Assembly (NCBI GenBank): GCA_937124585.1
Contig: CAKZKT010000137.1
Location: 1-47,206, forward strand
Origin: an uncultured Anaerolineae bacterium
Lineage (GTDB): Bacteria; Chloroflexota; Anaerolineae; CG2-30-64-16
Reading direction: 5' to 3'
DNA length: 47,206 bases
Translations under genes and position numbers: made by a program
Shown: positions 36,173-44,917 of the stretch, in pieces
Position numbering within the stretch: the stretch's first letter is position 1
Layout of the letters: each line of letters starts with the position of its first letter
The notes under the pieces: generated by a model
What the model was told of the DNA's origin: nothing
Database searches by the model: none
Seen by the model: the letters and a program-made list of their open reading frames with translations, nothing else

Positions 36173-38359
36173 TCAGGGGGCGGGGAGCAGGATCACGGTG
36201 AAGGGATCATCGCCTGCCGCTGCGCCGACCAGACGTTGCACCGGCAGCTTCTCCAGCGTCTCGGCGTCATACACTTGCAAAATCAAGCGCGACTGGCGCA
36301 GATCGGCGGCAGCCGGCATGGGAAGGCCGGTCTGTTCGACCACGGTGGCACCTGGCGGCCACAGCGTGGTCGGCAGGAAGCCGTTGTAGGGCTCCGTCTC
36401 GGCGATGCTCAACGGCCGCAGCGCGCCATCGTCGGCCGCGGCGTCCAGGCGCAAGATGTATTTGTAGCGTCGCGACAGCGGATTGACTGCCTGCCAGTAG
36501 AATGTGACGGGCAACGCGCCGCCCGACGGCAGCGGACGGCCGATGTCGGCGCCGATCAGCCGTATCTGGTCGCCGAAGACAATCTCGACCGGTCGGGCGA
36601 TCCCGGCCGGGGGCTGTTCACGCACCGGCAGTTGAGTCAGAAAGAGATCCATCCGCAGCGCAGCCAGAGGGCTGGCAAACTCCCGGCCGTCCGCGTGAAA
36701 CCAGCGTGTCCGCAACCAGTCGCTGACGGCATCATCCGGGTCGGCGCGCACCAGCCAGATGCGACGATAGCGGCCGGCCAGCGCGTCGAGCTCCTGAAGC
36801 AATTCGGCGCGAGACATGGCCAGCAACGGCCGGGGAGCCGGTGTGGCACGACCGGGCACAGGCGGTGCCGGCAATGAACACTCGTACAAGCCCTGCGCGC
36901 CGTAGATGCGCAGCACGATCTGATTGAGCCTGCTCTGGATGGTGCTTGGCGTCGCGCCATGCGGTTGAGGGGTATCCTGGGGGAAAAAATCCGGCAGAAC
37001 GCGCCAGGAAACGGCCTGACCCGCCAGCTCGCCCTGCTCGATCGCCGCCATCGGCGCATAGTAACGAAACAGTCGGCCCCACGAAATCGGCCTGAACAGG
37101 ATCAGATCGCCCTCCTGCACCCGCTCGGCCAGATACCGGCCCATCCCCGCATGGTCGCCCTTGTCGTAGAGCGGCAGCGTGAAATACCTGACCGTGCTGT
37201 AGCCTGCGCCGAAGAGCAGCACAATGGCTGCCAGCGCGGCGGCCCAGCGCCGTGTCTGCCACAGCCAGGCCAGTCCACCCGCCACCAGCGCCAGAAAGAA
37301 GCCGCTGACCAGGCTCATGTGCCGCGCGGTCATGTAGGCCGGCCGGACGGCATTGATCAGGAGCAGCAGGCCCGGCGGCACGATCGCCAGCGCCGGCAAC
37401 AACCAGCCGCGTGCGCCGGCCGTCCGCTGCCGGCGCATCAGCCCATAGCCTGCACCGGCCAGCGCCAACGCGGCGTAAACCACGTCCAACGGCCACACCT
37501 GGGCCAGGTCCACGCTGAGCCCCAAGCTGAAAGCATTGACCAGGTCAGGGATCAGAATGCGGAGAGAGATTTGCGCCCAATTGGTGCCCGCGGCCAGATC
37601 GCGCGCCAGCAGCCAGAGCGCGATGCTGCCCGGCAGCAATGCCAAGATCAGAAGTGCGATCGCAGCCAGCCATGCCCATCGCCAGCTTCTGCGGCGGAAC
37701 TCCTGCAAGATGAGCACCGCGTGAGGAGGCACGATCAGCAGCGAGAAATAGTGCGAAGTGAGCAGCCCGCCGAGCGCAATTCCATAGCCGGCCAGCCAGA
37801 GACGACGCCGACCGGCGGTCCCGGCATCGGCCCAGCGCAACAACAGATAGGTGCTGAAAAGCGCCAGGAGCCCCACCTGCGCGTACATGCGTACTTCCTG
37901 GCCGAACCAGAGATAAAATGGATTGACGGCCATGAGCAGCGCGGCCCAAAGGGGTGCCGTAGCCGGCAGGTCGCGCAGGCGACCGCGCGCCAGACGCCTG
38001 GCCAGAGCCCAAATAACCGGCACGGCCAGGGTCGCCGCCAGCGCCGAAGGAAAACGCAGCGCGAACTCGCTCTGGCCCAGCGTCCTCACCGCCAGGCCCA
38101 GGAGGATGAAATAGGCAAACGGGTGCTGATCAATCGTCTTGACCCAGGTCACGCCGTCGGTGAGCGGCAGACACCCGGCAAGAAGCTCTGGCCAGGACGC
38201 TTCGGCGCGCTGCAAGCTAAACGTCTCATCGAGCCAAAGGGCTTTGGCGCCCAGGCCCCACAGCAGCCGCGCAAAGGCGAACAGAATCAGGGCCAGGAGC
38301 AGAAAACGAACGCCGTGTCGCCGGATGAAGCGGCGCAAATGGGCAGCCATCTCTGTCAT
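36173..38359 (-). CDS. GT39-family GT-C glycosyltransferase
   Basis: A 728-residue polytopic membrane glycosyltransferase. The catalytic acidic pair is in LWLDETFSLQRAEA just after helix 1. The PMT-like segments HPFAYFILLGLAVRTLGQSEFALRFPSA and FYLWFGQEVRMYA follow, the latter typical of GT39/GT83 transferases. About eleven hydrophobic segments extend to about residue 440. A soluble C-terminal part ends with one copy (about 590-728) of the beta module found twice in the convergent neighbour (LPVTFYWQAV, LPTTLWPPG). I prefer the ATG at 38359 (MTEMAAHLRRF); the frame is open to 38470. Stops of the two GT-C genes are 11 bases apart. Confidence 0.86.
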   Translation of the reverse strand: MTEMAAHLRRFIRRHGVRFLLLALILFAFARLLWGLGAKALWLDETFSLQRAEASWPELLAGCLPLTDGVTWVKTIDQHPFAYFILLGLAVRTLGQSEFALRFPSALAATLAVPVIWALARRLARGRLRDLPATAPLWAALLMAVNPFYLWFGQEVRMYAQVGLLALFSTYLLLRWADAGTAGRRRLWLAGYGIALGGLLTSHYFSLLIVPPHAVLILQEFRRRSWRWAWLAAIALLILALLPGSIALWLLARDLAAGTNWAQISLRILIPDLVNAFSLGLSVDLAQVWPLDVVYAALALAGAGYGLMRRQRTAGARGWLLPALAIVPPGLLLLINAVRPAYMTARHMSLVSGFFLALVAGGLAWLWQTRRWAAALAAIVLLFGAGYSTVRYFTLPLYDKGDHAGMGRYLAERVQEGDLILFRPISWGRLFRYYAPMAAIEQGELAGQAVSWRVLPDFFPQDTPQPHGATPSTIQSRLNQIVLRIYGAQGLYECSLPAPPVPGRATPAPRPLLAMSRAELLQELDALAGRYRRIWLVRADPDDAVSDWLRTRWFHADGREFASPLAALRMDLFLTQLPVREQPPAGIARPVEIVFGDQIRLIGADIGRPLPSGGALPVTFYWQAVNPLSRRYKYILRLDAAADDGALRPLSIAETEPYNGFLPTTLWPPGATVVEQTGLPMPAAADLRQSRLILQVYDAETLEKLPVQRLVGAAAGDDPFTVILLPAP

Positions 38360-38424
38360 GCTCGCTGGATTATGCGCCAGGATGCGAAGAAACGCAAATG
38401 TCCGACCGGCCCTCGGCGGCATTC

Positions 38425-38453
38425 TGGACAACGCCCGCCGATCCGAATATACT
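38425..38453 (+). promoter_or_regulatory. Sigma-70-type promoter of the UbiA-family gene
   Basis: TGGACA (38425-38430, five of six consensus) and TATACT (38448-38453) are exactly 17 bases apart. It lies about 40 bases before the ATG at 38495, which has GCGGAGG as Shine-Dalgarno. Confidence 0.7.
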
Positions 38454-38494
38454 GATGCACCATTTACCAATTCACCATTCAGCGGAGGTCATTC

Positions 38495-39499
38495 ATGAAT
38501 CCGACCATGTGGGCGCAGGCGCTGCGCATCATCCCGCGGCTGAACAAAGCCGAGTGGGATCACCTGGACTTCATTGCCAAATGGCTCATTGCCACGCGAG
38601 CCGCCGTTCTCATCATGACCTTCATCTCGGCGGCGATTGCCGGCATCTTCGCGTTGCGCGACGGCATGTTCCATCTGGGTCGCTGGCTGCTGGTGGCGGT
38701 GGGGTTGGTGCTGGCGCATGCCACCAATAACCTGCTCAACGACCTGACCGACTACCGGCGGGGCGTGGACAAGGACAACTACTTCCGCACGCAGTACGGC
38801 GCGCAGCCGCTGGAGCAGGGGCTATGGACCGAGTGCGATCTGTTGATCTACGCCGGGGTGACCGGGCTGATCGCGCTGGCGTGCGGCATCTACTTCGTCG
38901 TCCTGCGCGGGTGGCCAGCCGTGGTGCTGCTGGCAGCCGGCGCGTTCTTCGTCTTGTTCTACACCTGGCCGCTGAAGTACATCGGCCTGGGCGAGCTCGC
39001 GGTGATCCTGGTGTGGGGGCCGCTGATGGTCGGCGGCGGCTACTACGTCATCACGGGCCAGTGGAGCTGGCCGGCGGCACTCGCCAGCCTGGCCTACGCG
39101 CTGGGGCCGACCACGGTGATCTTCGGCAAACACATTGACAAACACGATCCGGACAAGGCGAAGGGCATTCACACTTTGCCGGTCATCATCGGCGAAAAGG
39201 CTGCTCGGGTGGCTGCCCGCGGCATGATGGCGCTGATGTACCTGATCGTGATCGCGTTGGTCGTCACCGGCTTTTTCACGCCTGCCATGCTGGTGGTGCT
39301 GCTGGGGTTGATCAACCTGCCGCGAGTCTGGCAGATGTACGGCCAGCCCTATCCGAAGGAACGGCCGGCCGATTTTCCGCCCGAAGCCTGGCCCACCTAT
39401 TTCGCTGCGGCTGCCTTCTTTCACAATCGCGGCTATGGCATCTGGTTCATGCTCGGTCTGCTGGCCGATGCCGCACTGCGCGGCCTGGGGGTGATGTAG
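38495..39499 (+). CDS. UbiA/MenA-family prenyltransferase
   Basis: A 334-residue integral-membrane prenyltransferase. The first Asp-rich motif is NNLLNDLTDYRRGVDKDN (NDxxD type) and the second is KHIDKHDPDKAKG. Both bind Mg-prenyl diphosphate. About eight hydrophobic helices are visible. Family members attach isoprenoid chains to quinone precursors (MenA, UbiA), haem, chlorophyll or sugar-phosphates. MenA is attractive for menaquinone synthesis, but the first loop is unusual and no other men gene is nearby. It has its own promoter and is followed by two hairpins, so it is probably monocistronic. Confidence 0.87.
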   Translation: MNPTMWAQALRIIPRLNKAEWDHLDFIAKWLIATRAAVLIMTFISAAIAGIFALRDGMFHLGRWLLVAVGLVLAHATNNLLNDLTDYRRGVDKDNYFRTQYGAQPLEQGLWTECDLLIYAGVTGLIALACGIYFVVLRGWPAVVLLAAGAFFVLFYTWPLKYIGLGELAVILVWGPLMVGGGYYVITGQWSWPAALASLAYALGPTTVIFGKHIDKHDPDKAKGIHTLPVIIGEKAARVAARGMMALMYLIVIALVVTGFFTPAMLVVLLGLINLPRVWQMYGQPYPKERPADFPPEAWPTYFAAAAFFHNRGYGIWFMLGLLADAALRGLGVM

Positions 39500-39520
39500 G
39501 CGTTCGATGGCCTGAACGCC
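39499..39520. terminator. Hairpin at the UbiA-family stop codon
   Basis: GGCGTTC (39499-39505) pairs perfectly with GAACGCC (39514-39520) around an 8-base loop and starts at the last base of the stop codon. No T-tract follows, so it may end transcription inefficiently or protect the 3' end. Confidence 0.4.
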
Positions 39521-39590
39521 ATAGCCGGACGGCGACGGCGCACAAACCGCAATCGCTCGGATAGGCTACGGCGCTCAGGCCGCAGTGGTT

Positions 39591-39609
39591 CCCCGCAGCA
39601 ACCGCGGGG
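39591..39609. terminator. Hairpin between convergent genes
   Basis: CCCCGC (39591-39596) pairs with GCGGGG (39604-39609) around a 7-base loop, in the 131-base gap before the end of the Rieske gene. It lacks a T-run on either strand; a bidirectional stop is possible. Confidence 0.4.
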
Positions 39610-39630
39610 GGCAATTCGTTTCCCGTTCCG

Positions 39631-40635
39631 CTAGCCGGCCCCCGGCCCCTGGCGTCTCGCCTGTGGCCCCCCGTTCATCAACTCCTGCCGTCGCCGCCGA
39701 TACGCGATGATCGGCCCATCCCCCTGGATCAGCTTTTCGCCCATGCGCAGCTCCGTGCGTTTCGGCTGCTGGGTCTCCACCACCCGCCGGTCTTGATGCG
39801 CGACGAACACGTTGAACGGCATGGCGAGCGCATTGATGAGCGTGCGCAGCCCCGGCGTGCGCATGAACTTCTGATAAAAACGCAGGTAGAGCACCGTGTG
39901 CTCATCGTCCACCGGCGCGAACGCGGCCACGATCCGCACCTTGTCGGAGATGTAGTTCTGCCACAGGTTGGGGAAGATGAAGTCCAGGTGGAACGGCTTG
40001 TCCGGCGGCGGCGCCTCGTCGGGCTTGACCGGCGGCCGGCCGTCGTCAGCGCGGGTGACCGGGACGATCCAGAAGCGATCGGGGTCCTTCCAGATCACCC
40101 ACGGCCCATCCACCACCGGGCCGGAGCCGCGGCCGATGGTGTTGTGGTGGACAAAGGGCACATGCGGCGTGTCGAGCTGGTTCTCGATCACACGCGAATA
40201 GTGGGTGCGCCACGGATCGCGCGCCGAGCCGTAGGAAAAATTCTCGTCAATGTCGTCGAAGAAGCGGGGCGGCGGCAGCTCGTCCTGCGGCTCGCCCCAC
40301 CAGATGAAGATGAAGCCGTGGGCCTCATGGGTGGGATAGGCCTGCACCTGGAACGCCTTGGGCACGGCTGCGCTCCGGCTGTTGGCCGGGATGGCCGTAC
40401 AACGGCCGCTGGGGTCGTACTCGAAGGCGTGAAAAGGGCACACGATGCGACCGCCCTGCACCCGCCCGACGCTGAGCGCCGCGCCGCGATGCGGGCACAG
40501 ATCGCGCATCACCGTCACCCGGCCCTGGCTGTCGCGCCAGGCCACCAGCTTCTCGCCCATGCGCGTCACGCCCACGGGCCGGTCGCGCCGGACTTCGGAC
40601 GACTCGAGGATGGCGTACCATTGGTTGGGGATCAT
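39631..40635 (-). CDS. Rieske [2Fe-2S] aromatic-ring/PaO-type oxygenase
   Basis: A 334-residue oxygenase subunit. The Rieske cluster ligands are Cys47/His49 (CPHRG) and Cys66/His69 (CPFHAF). The catalytic domain shows ENQLDTPHVPFVHHN (Asn152, Asp155, His158, His163), the mononuclear-iron site of pheophorbide a oxygenase/vanillate demethylase-type enzymes. Such enzymes hydroxylate or demethylate aromatic or cyclic substrates and need a separate reductase, absent here. The ATG overlaps the stop of the upstream glycosyltransferase (ATGA, 40635-40632). That overlap suggests it modifies something made by the same glycosylation pathway; this is inference. Confidence 0.9.
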   Translation of the reverse strand: MIPNQWYAILESSEVRRDRPVGVTRMGEKLVAWRDSQGRVTVMRDLCPHRGAALSVGRVQGGRIVCPFHAFEYDPSGRCTAIPANSRSAAVPKAFQVQAYPTHEAHGFIFIWWGEPQDELPPPRFFDDIDENFSYGSARDPWRTHYSRVIENQLDTPHVPFVHHNTIGRGSGPVVDGPWVIWKDPDRFWIVPVTRADDGRPPVKPDEAPPPDKPFHLDFIFPNLWQNYISDKVRIVAAFAPVDDEHTVLYLRFYQKFMRTPGLRTLINALAMPFNVFVAHQDRRVVETQQPKRTELRMGEKLIQGDGPIIAYRRRRQELMNGGPQARRQGPGAG

Positions 40636-41918
40636 ACAGGCCTCCGGGATGATGGATCTCTCTGCCGATCTCGTCTGCCATGCGAGATCGCCTCCTGATA
40701 GATAGCCGAAAGATGTTCCACGTGATGCGCCAGGCGCAACGGCGGTCGCACACCGTTGCGCAACCGCTCAAGATAAATCGGATCATCCACCAATTGCTGC
40801 AATGCGCTGCGCCACGCGTGTGCATCCCCTGGCGGAAGCAGCAACCCATCCTCACCATGATGCACGCGATCGGCCAGCGGCCCCAACCGCGAAGCGATCA
40901 CCGGAACGCCAGCCGTAAACGCCTCGGAGACGATGAACGAGAAGGTCTCGTACCACAGGGTGGGCACGGCGACGACATCCACCTGCGCCAGCGTCGCCCA
41001 GACTTGATCCCGATCCAAACGGCCCAAGAAACGCACTCCCGGCCCGGCGGCCGCCCGCAGCCGGCCGACATAGGCGGGATCGGCATTCTCATCGCCTGCG
41101 ATCCAGAGCTCGGCGCGGCCGACGAGCCCGCCGAACGCCTCCACCAGGACATGCACGCCCTTTTGCCAGGCCAGCCCGCCGATGTAGGCGATACGCAGCG
41201 GCCTGTCCGACGCCGTGATGGCCGGCATGGCCGGACGTTCCTCCAGTCCTGGCGGCAGGACGATAAGTTTGTCGGCGTCCACGCCGTGCTGCCGATACCA
41301 GCACCGCACGAACTCGGTGGGGGCGATCAGCCGGTGGGCCGCGGCCATGACCCGCCGAAGCAAGTGGTTGCGCCAGGCCAGCAGCCCGGCCAGCGGCAGC
41401 CATGCCGGCCAAAGATGTGCTTGGCCGGCGCGCGCCGCCGCGCAACGGGCACAATTCAGATAGGCGTGTGGACCGTCGCAGATCTGCTGGCTATAGTTCG
41501 TCAGCAGCTGGGCGTTGGCGCAGACCCACCAGAAATCCCAGAAGGTGACGACGAACGGCATCTTGCGCCGGTGCAGTGCGTTCACCAGCGCGATCGGCAG
41601 CCCCATGAGGTGCTCGACGTGGACAAGATCGGGGTGCACCTCGTCGAGGACACGCTCGAAGGCCGCTTCGATGACGCGGTCGCCGAAAGCGGCCAGGAAA
41701 CGCCGGGTTGGATCGGCCAGGCCGTGCCATGCAGCCCAGATTTGCACGCCGGCGGCATCGCGCCGCGCCTCCAGGCCCTTGCCGACCGCGCTGCGGCGAT
41801 AGAAGACGGCAACCTCGTGCCCGCGACGGGCGAACGCCTGGCTCACCCAGTAGGTATAAAGCTCGGTGCCGCCGACATTGTCCGGCAGGTATTGATGAAC
41901 CAGGTGCAGGATACGCAT
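40632..41918 (-). CDS. GT4-family glycosyltransferase (second of a pair)
   Basis: A 428-residue GT-B enzyme. The N-terminal Rossmann half starts MRILHLVHQYLPDNVGGTELY, the usual donor-side Gly-rich loop. The C-terminal half has LRIAYIGGLAWQKGVHVLVEA, RFLGRLDRDQV and a later PTLWYETFSFIVSEAFTAGVPVIAS, the E-x7-E signature. The ATG at 41918 is six bases after the upstream stop. A TTG at 41927 overlapping that stop (TTGA) is the alternative. A Cys-rich stretch, YLNCARCAAARAG, is unusual for GT4 and may bind metal. The last bases overlap the Rieske oxygenase start. Confidence 0.9.
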   Translation of the reverse strand: MRILHLVHQYLPDNVGGTELYTYWVSQAFARRGHEVAVFYRRSAVGKGLEARRDAAGVQIWAAWHGLADPTRRFLAAFGDRVIEAAFERVLDEVHPDLVHVEHLMGLPIALVNALHRRKMPFVVTFWDFWWVCANAQLLTNYSQQICDGPHAYLNCARCAAARAGQAHLWPAWLPLAGLLAWRNHLLRRVMAAAHRLIAPTEFVRCWYRQHGVDADKLIVLPPGLEERPAMPAITASDRPLRIAYIGGLAWQKGVHVLVEAFGGLVGRAELWIAGDENADPAYVGRLRAAAGPGVRFLGRLDRDQVWATLAQVDVVAVPTLWYETFSFIVSEAFTAGVPVIASRLGPLADRVHHGEDGLLLPPGDAHAWRSALQQLVDDPIYLERLRNGVRPPLRLAHHVEHLSAIYQEAISHGRRDRQRDPSSRRPV

Positions 41919-41923
41919 CGGAA

Positions 41924-43201
41924 TCAAACCCGTGCAGCAATGAGCCGATCGTAGAGATCGCGCACCAGCGAATACTTGACATCCCAGGCATGCGCCCGAT
42001 ACACCTTCGCCTCGCCGGCAGCGCCCATCGTGGCCCGGAGCGCGCCATCGGCAAGCAGCCGGCTGATCGCCTCGGCCAGGGCCGAGACATCGCCGAAGGG
42101 GACGAGCAGCCCATCGCGGCCGTCATCAACCACATCCATCACGCCCCAGGTGCGCGCGGCGATCACGGGCTTGCGATAGAGCCAGGCCTCCAGGTAGACG
42201 ATCCCGAAGGAGTCCGTGCGCGAAGGCATGGCAAAAATGTCGGCAGCCGCCAGCAGGTCGCGCTTTTCGTCCTCATCAACCTGACCCAGGACGTGCAACC
42301 GCGGCCGGTCGTGGGCCGGCAGCTGCGCCAGAAACTCGCGGAACTGCGCGGTGAGCGCGCCGGCAAGCGCCAGCTCGACCGGCACGTCGGCCTGCCACAG
42401 CCGGCGCACCGCCTCTACCAGGTGCAGCGTGCCTTTATCGTAGGACATGGATGACAACGAGACAACCAGCGGCCCTGCGATTCTATGCCGCTGTCGGAAA
42501 CGTTCGCCGGAGCCGCCCAGTACATTCGTGGGCGTGACGCCCGGCCCGGCCACCGGCAGGCGATCGGCAGGGACGCCGCGGCCGGCATAAAAAGCTTGCT
42601 CGGCCGGCGTCTGCATGACGGCGGCGCTGCTGGCGCGCACGATGGCGACCTGATGGCGCATGGTGTAGAAACGGCTGAGCGCATCGGCCCCTGGCCGCGG
42701 CCCTGCGCCGAGGTGGGTGAGGGGATAGGCGACGAACGGAATGCCGCGTTGACGGGCGAACCGCAGGCCGGCCTCCAGAAACGACTCGAAACAGATGACC
42801 ATCCCGGCGACCAGATCGAACGACTCGGTGGTGGTCGCCAGCCAGTGCCACAGAGCGGGAGTCCACGGCGTGAGGCGCGCCAGGCGCGCCAACAGACCGA
42901 TCGGCGCGACATGGCTCAGCGACAGCAGCCACAGCAAACGGCGGACGCCTGCATAGGCCAACGGCCCGGCCGGCAAATGATGGATAGGAAACCGACGGAT
43001 GCGCACGCCCGCATGGTCGGATACGGCCTCAGCGATCCGCTGTCGCTGCCGATCCCAGAAGTATTCGAAGTCCAGCGCGTCAGTCGTGGCAACCGTCACC
43101 TGATGGCCTTCGGCGGCCAGGCGTGCAGAGATTTCACCCAAATAGATCTCCGCGCCGCCGACAGCCGGCCAATAGCGGGGAGAGAGATGGAGGATGCGCA
43201 T
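41924..43201 (-). CDS. GT4-family glycosyltransferase (first of a pair)
   Basis: A 425-residue retaining GT-B glycosyltransferase. It opens with MRILHLSPRYWPAVGGAEIYLGE. The C-terminal nucleotide-sugar half shows VVSLSSMSYDKGTLHLVEAV, HVLGQVDEDEKRDLLAAADIFAMPSRTDSFGIVYLEAW (E-x7-E), then GLLVPFGDVSALAEAI. It is followed almost immediately by a second GT4 enzyme, so the two probably act in turn on one glycan. The ATG at 43201 lies 19 bases after the upstream FG-GAP gene. Donor and acceptor are not readable. Confidence 0.92.
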   Translation of the reverse strand: MRILHLSPRYWPAVGGAEIYLGEISARLAAEGHQVTVATTDALDFEYFWDRQRQRIAEAVSDHAGVRIRRFPIHHLPAGPLAYAGVRRLLWLLSLSHVAPIGLLARLARLTPWTPALWHWLATTTESFDLVAGMVICFESFLEAGLRFARQRGIPFVAYPLTHLGAGPRPGADALSRFYTMRHQVAIVRASSAAVMQTPAEQAFYAGRGVPADRLPVAGPGVTPTNVLGGSGERFRQRHRIAGPLVVSLSSMSYDKGTLHLVEAVRRLWQADVPVELALAGALTAQFREFLAQLPAHDRPRLHVLGQVDEDEKRDLLAAADIFAMPSRTDSFGIVYLEAWLYRKPVIAARTWGVMDVVDDGRDGLLVPFGDVSALAEAISRLLADGALRATMGAAGEAKVYRAHAWDVKYSLVRDLYDRLIAARV

Positions 43202-43220
43202 GATGAAAGCGAGTCTGAAG

Positions 43221-44879
43221 TTACCTCAAAGACAAAGGCAAGTAAAGACGTGGCGGAAGTCGCGCTACAGAGTATGCGCCGGTGCGCACCGCATTCCGCC
43301 GAAACATCGGCCAGTCGGCCAGCGTGTTGGTCGAACCGGGCAAATCCCAGACGAACAGTTTACTGTTGCTGGCGACCAGCTCCAGCTTGCCATCGCCATC
43401 AATATCGCCCACGGCCGGATTGTTGCGGAGCGTGCCGTTCGTGATGTAGATAGGTTTTGTGCTGGGCGAACTGGACGCCGTGATCTGTTGCCCGTTGCCA
43501 TCTACTATGGCGACCCCCCATCCTTCGCTCAGAAAGATCTCCATGTCCCGATTGCCATCGTAATCTGCCAGCACGAAGCTGGCAGGGACTTCGAAACTGG
43601 TCAGGGCCTGGCCTTGCTCGGTCACCGGCCTCATGGGAAAACCGGAAACCGGTTGCCCATTGCCGCGCCAGGCGTACAACTTGCGCTCCGGATCGTAGGT
43701 GGCAACGACGACTTCGGGCTGGCCGTCGCCGTTCAGATCACCGATCGCTGGCGAGGAGGGTGTTGTTCCGCCCACCGCCTTGCCGCCTTCCCAGCCCGGC
43801 AGATCGTTGCCGTTGCGATCCCACGCGTACAGCCGAAAGCCCGCTGTCGGGTGATCGGGGCTGTTTGTGTAGTAGAACGTGCCCGTACCCACGATGATAT
43901 CCAGCCAGCCATCGCCGTTGATGTCTGCAACCGCTGGCGAGGAACTGATGATCTCGTGGATATATTTGGGGAATCCAGGTCTGAGCCGGCCATTTCGGTC
44001 GAAGACATACAGCGAGCCGCCGCAGTAACCTGCGGTCCAGCCCGCCGGCAATCTATAAGGACAGGTCCAACCATCCCCCATGTTGCCTTCATCGGAGCCG
44101 ATGATGATCTCGGGATAGCCGTCCCGGTCCAGGTCGGCCAACGCCGGCGATGACCAGATGGTGTCGCCCAGACGGCCTCTGAGGGTCGACCATCCAAGAC
44201 GCGGATAGAGGGCGCTGTCGGGCGGGAAACCGGACACCAATGTGCCGTCGGCATGCCACGCGTACAACCGCATGTCCCACCCGCCGACGACGATCTCCAG
44301 GCGGCCATCGCCATCGAGATCGCCCAGCGCCGGCGTCCCGAAGACCGTGTCGCGGCACCCGACAGGCGGAATGGTATGATCCTCGGCCAGTTTCGGCCAG
44401 CCCGACTTTGCCTGGCCATTACGATCCAGGACGATCACGCCGCCCTGCGTGCACACATTCGAGTAGATCGTGCCCGCCCCGACCACAACCTCTGCCCAAC
44501 CATCACCGTCAATATCAGCCACAGCGGGCGACGAAGCGATTTCTTGCGCGCCGCCGCTCATCCCGAAAAGCGGCCCCAGGTCCACATCCCAAAGGAGGAC
44601 GCCATTGTTACGGACAGCGACTACATGCCCATTGTTGGTCACGGCGACGATATCGAGCAGGCCGTCTTTGTTCAGGTCCGCCAGTACAGGTGAGCCGATG
44701 TGGCAGTCCGTATCGCTGGCGGACCACGGGCACGCCTTCTTGGGCAGGTTGTAGGTCCATTTCGGAGCGACAACGCCAGTCGTTCCCTGCGGATCAACCG
44801 TTGCCTGCTGAGGAGAGAATCCTAACAAAGACAGCGCCAGAACTATCACGGCAAATAGGATCCAAGACAGAAATGTCAT
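43221..44879 (-). CDS. Secreted FG-GAP/VCBS-repeat protein
   Basis: A 552-residue exported beta-propeller protein. The N-terminal helix (about residues 3-22) is a signal or anchor. Calcium-binding FG-GAP loops recur: LADLNKDGLLDIVAV, VADIDGDGWAEVVVG, LGDLDGDGRLEIVVG, LADLDRDGYPEIIIG, VADINGDGWLDIIVG, IGDLNGDGQPEVVVA and VGDIDGDGKLELVAS, giving about seven blades. The C-terminus ends in LYLPLSLR, like its upstream neighbour. It lies 38 bases after the partial FG-GAP gene and 19 before the GT4 pair. It probably binds glycan or protein outside the cell; no catalytic motif is visible. Confidence 0.9.
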   Translation of the reverse strand: MTFLSWILFAVIVLALSLLGFSPQQATVDPQGTTGVVAPKWTYNLPKKACPWSASDTDCHIGSPVLADLNKDGLLDIVAVTNNGHVVAVRNNGVLLWDVDLGPLFGMSGGAQEIASSPAVADIDGDGWAEVVVGAGTIYSNVCTQGGVIVLDRNGQAKSGWPKLAEDHTIPPVGCRDTVFGTPALGDLDGDGRLEIVVGGWDMRLYAWHADGTLVSGFPPDSALYPRLGWSTLRGRLGDTIWSSPALADLDRDGYPEIIIGSDEGNMGDGWTCPYRLPAGWTAGYCGGSLYVFDRNGRLRPGFPKYIHEIISSSPAVADINGDGWLDIIVGTGTFYYTNSPDHPTAGFRLYAWDRNGNDLPGWEGGKAVGGTTPSSPAIGDLNGDGQPEVVVATYDPERKLYAWRGNGQPVSGFPMRPVTEQGQALTSFEVPASFVLADYDGNRDMEIFLSEGWGVAIVDGNGQQITASSSPSTKPIYITNGTLRNNPAVGDIDGDGKLELVASNSKLFVWDLPGSTNTLADWPMFRRNAVRTGAYSVARLPPRLYLPLSLR

Positions 44880-44917
44880 ATCGTCGCCTCAAACACTATT
44901 TCATCGGCGCACCGAGA

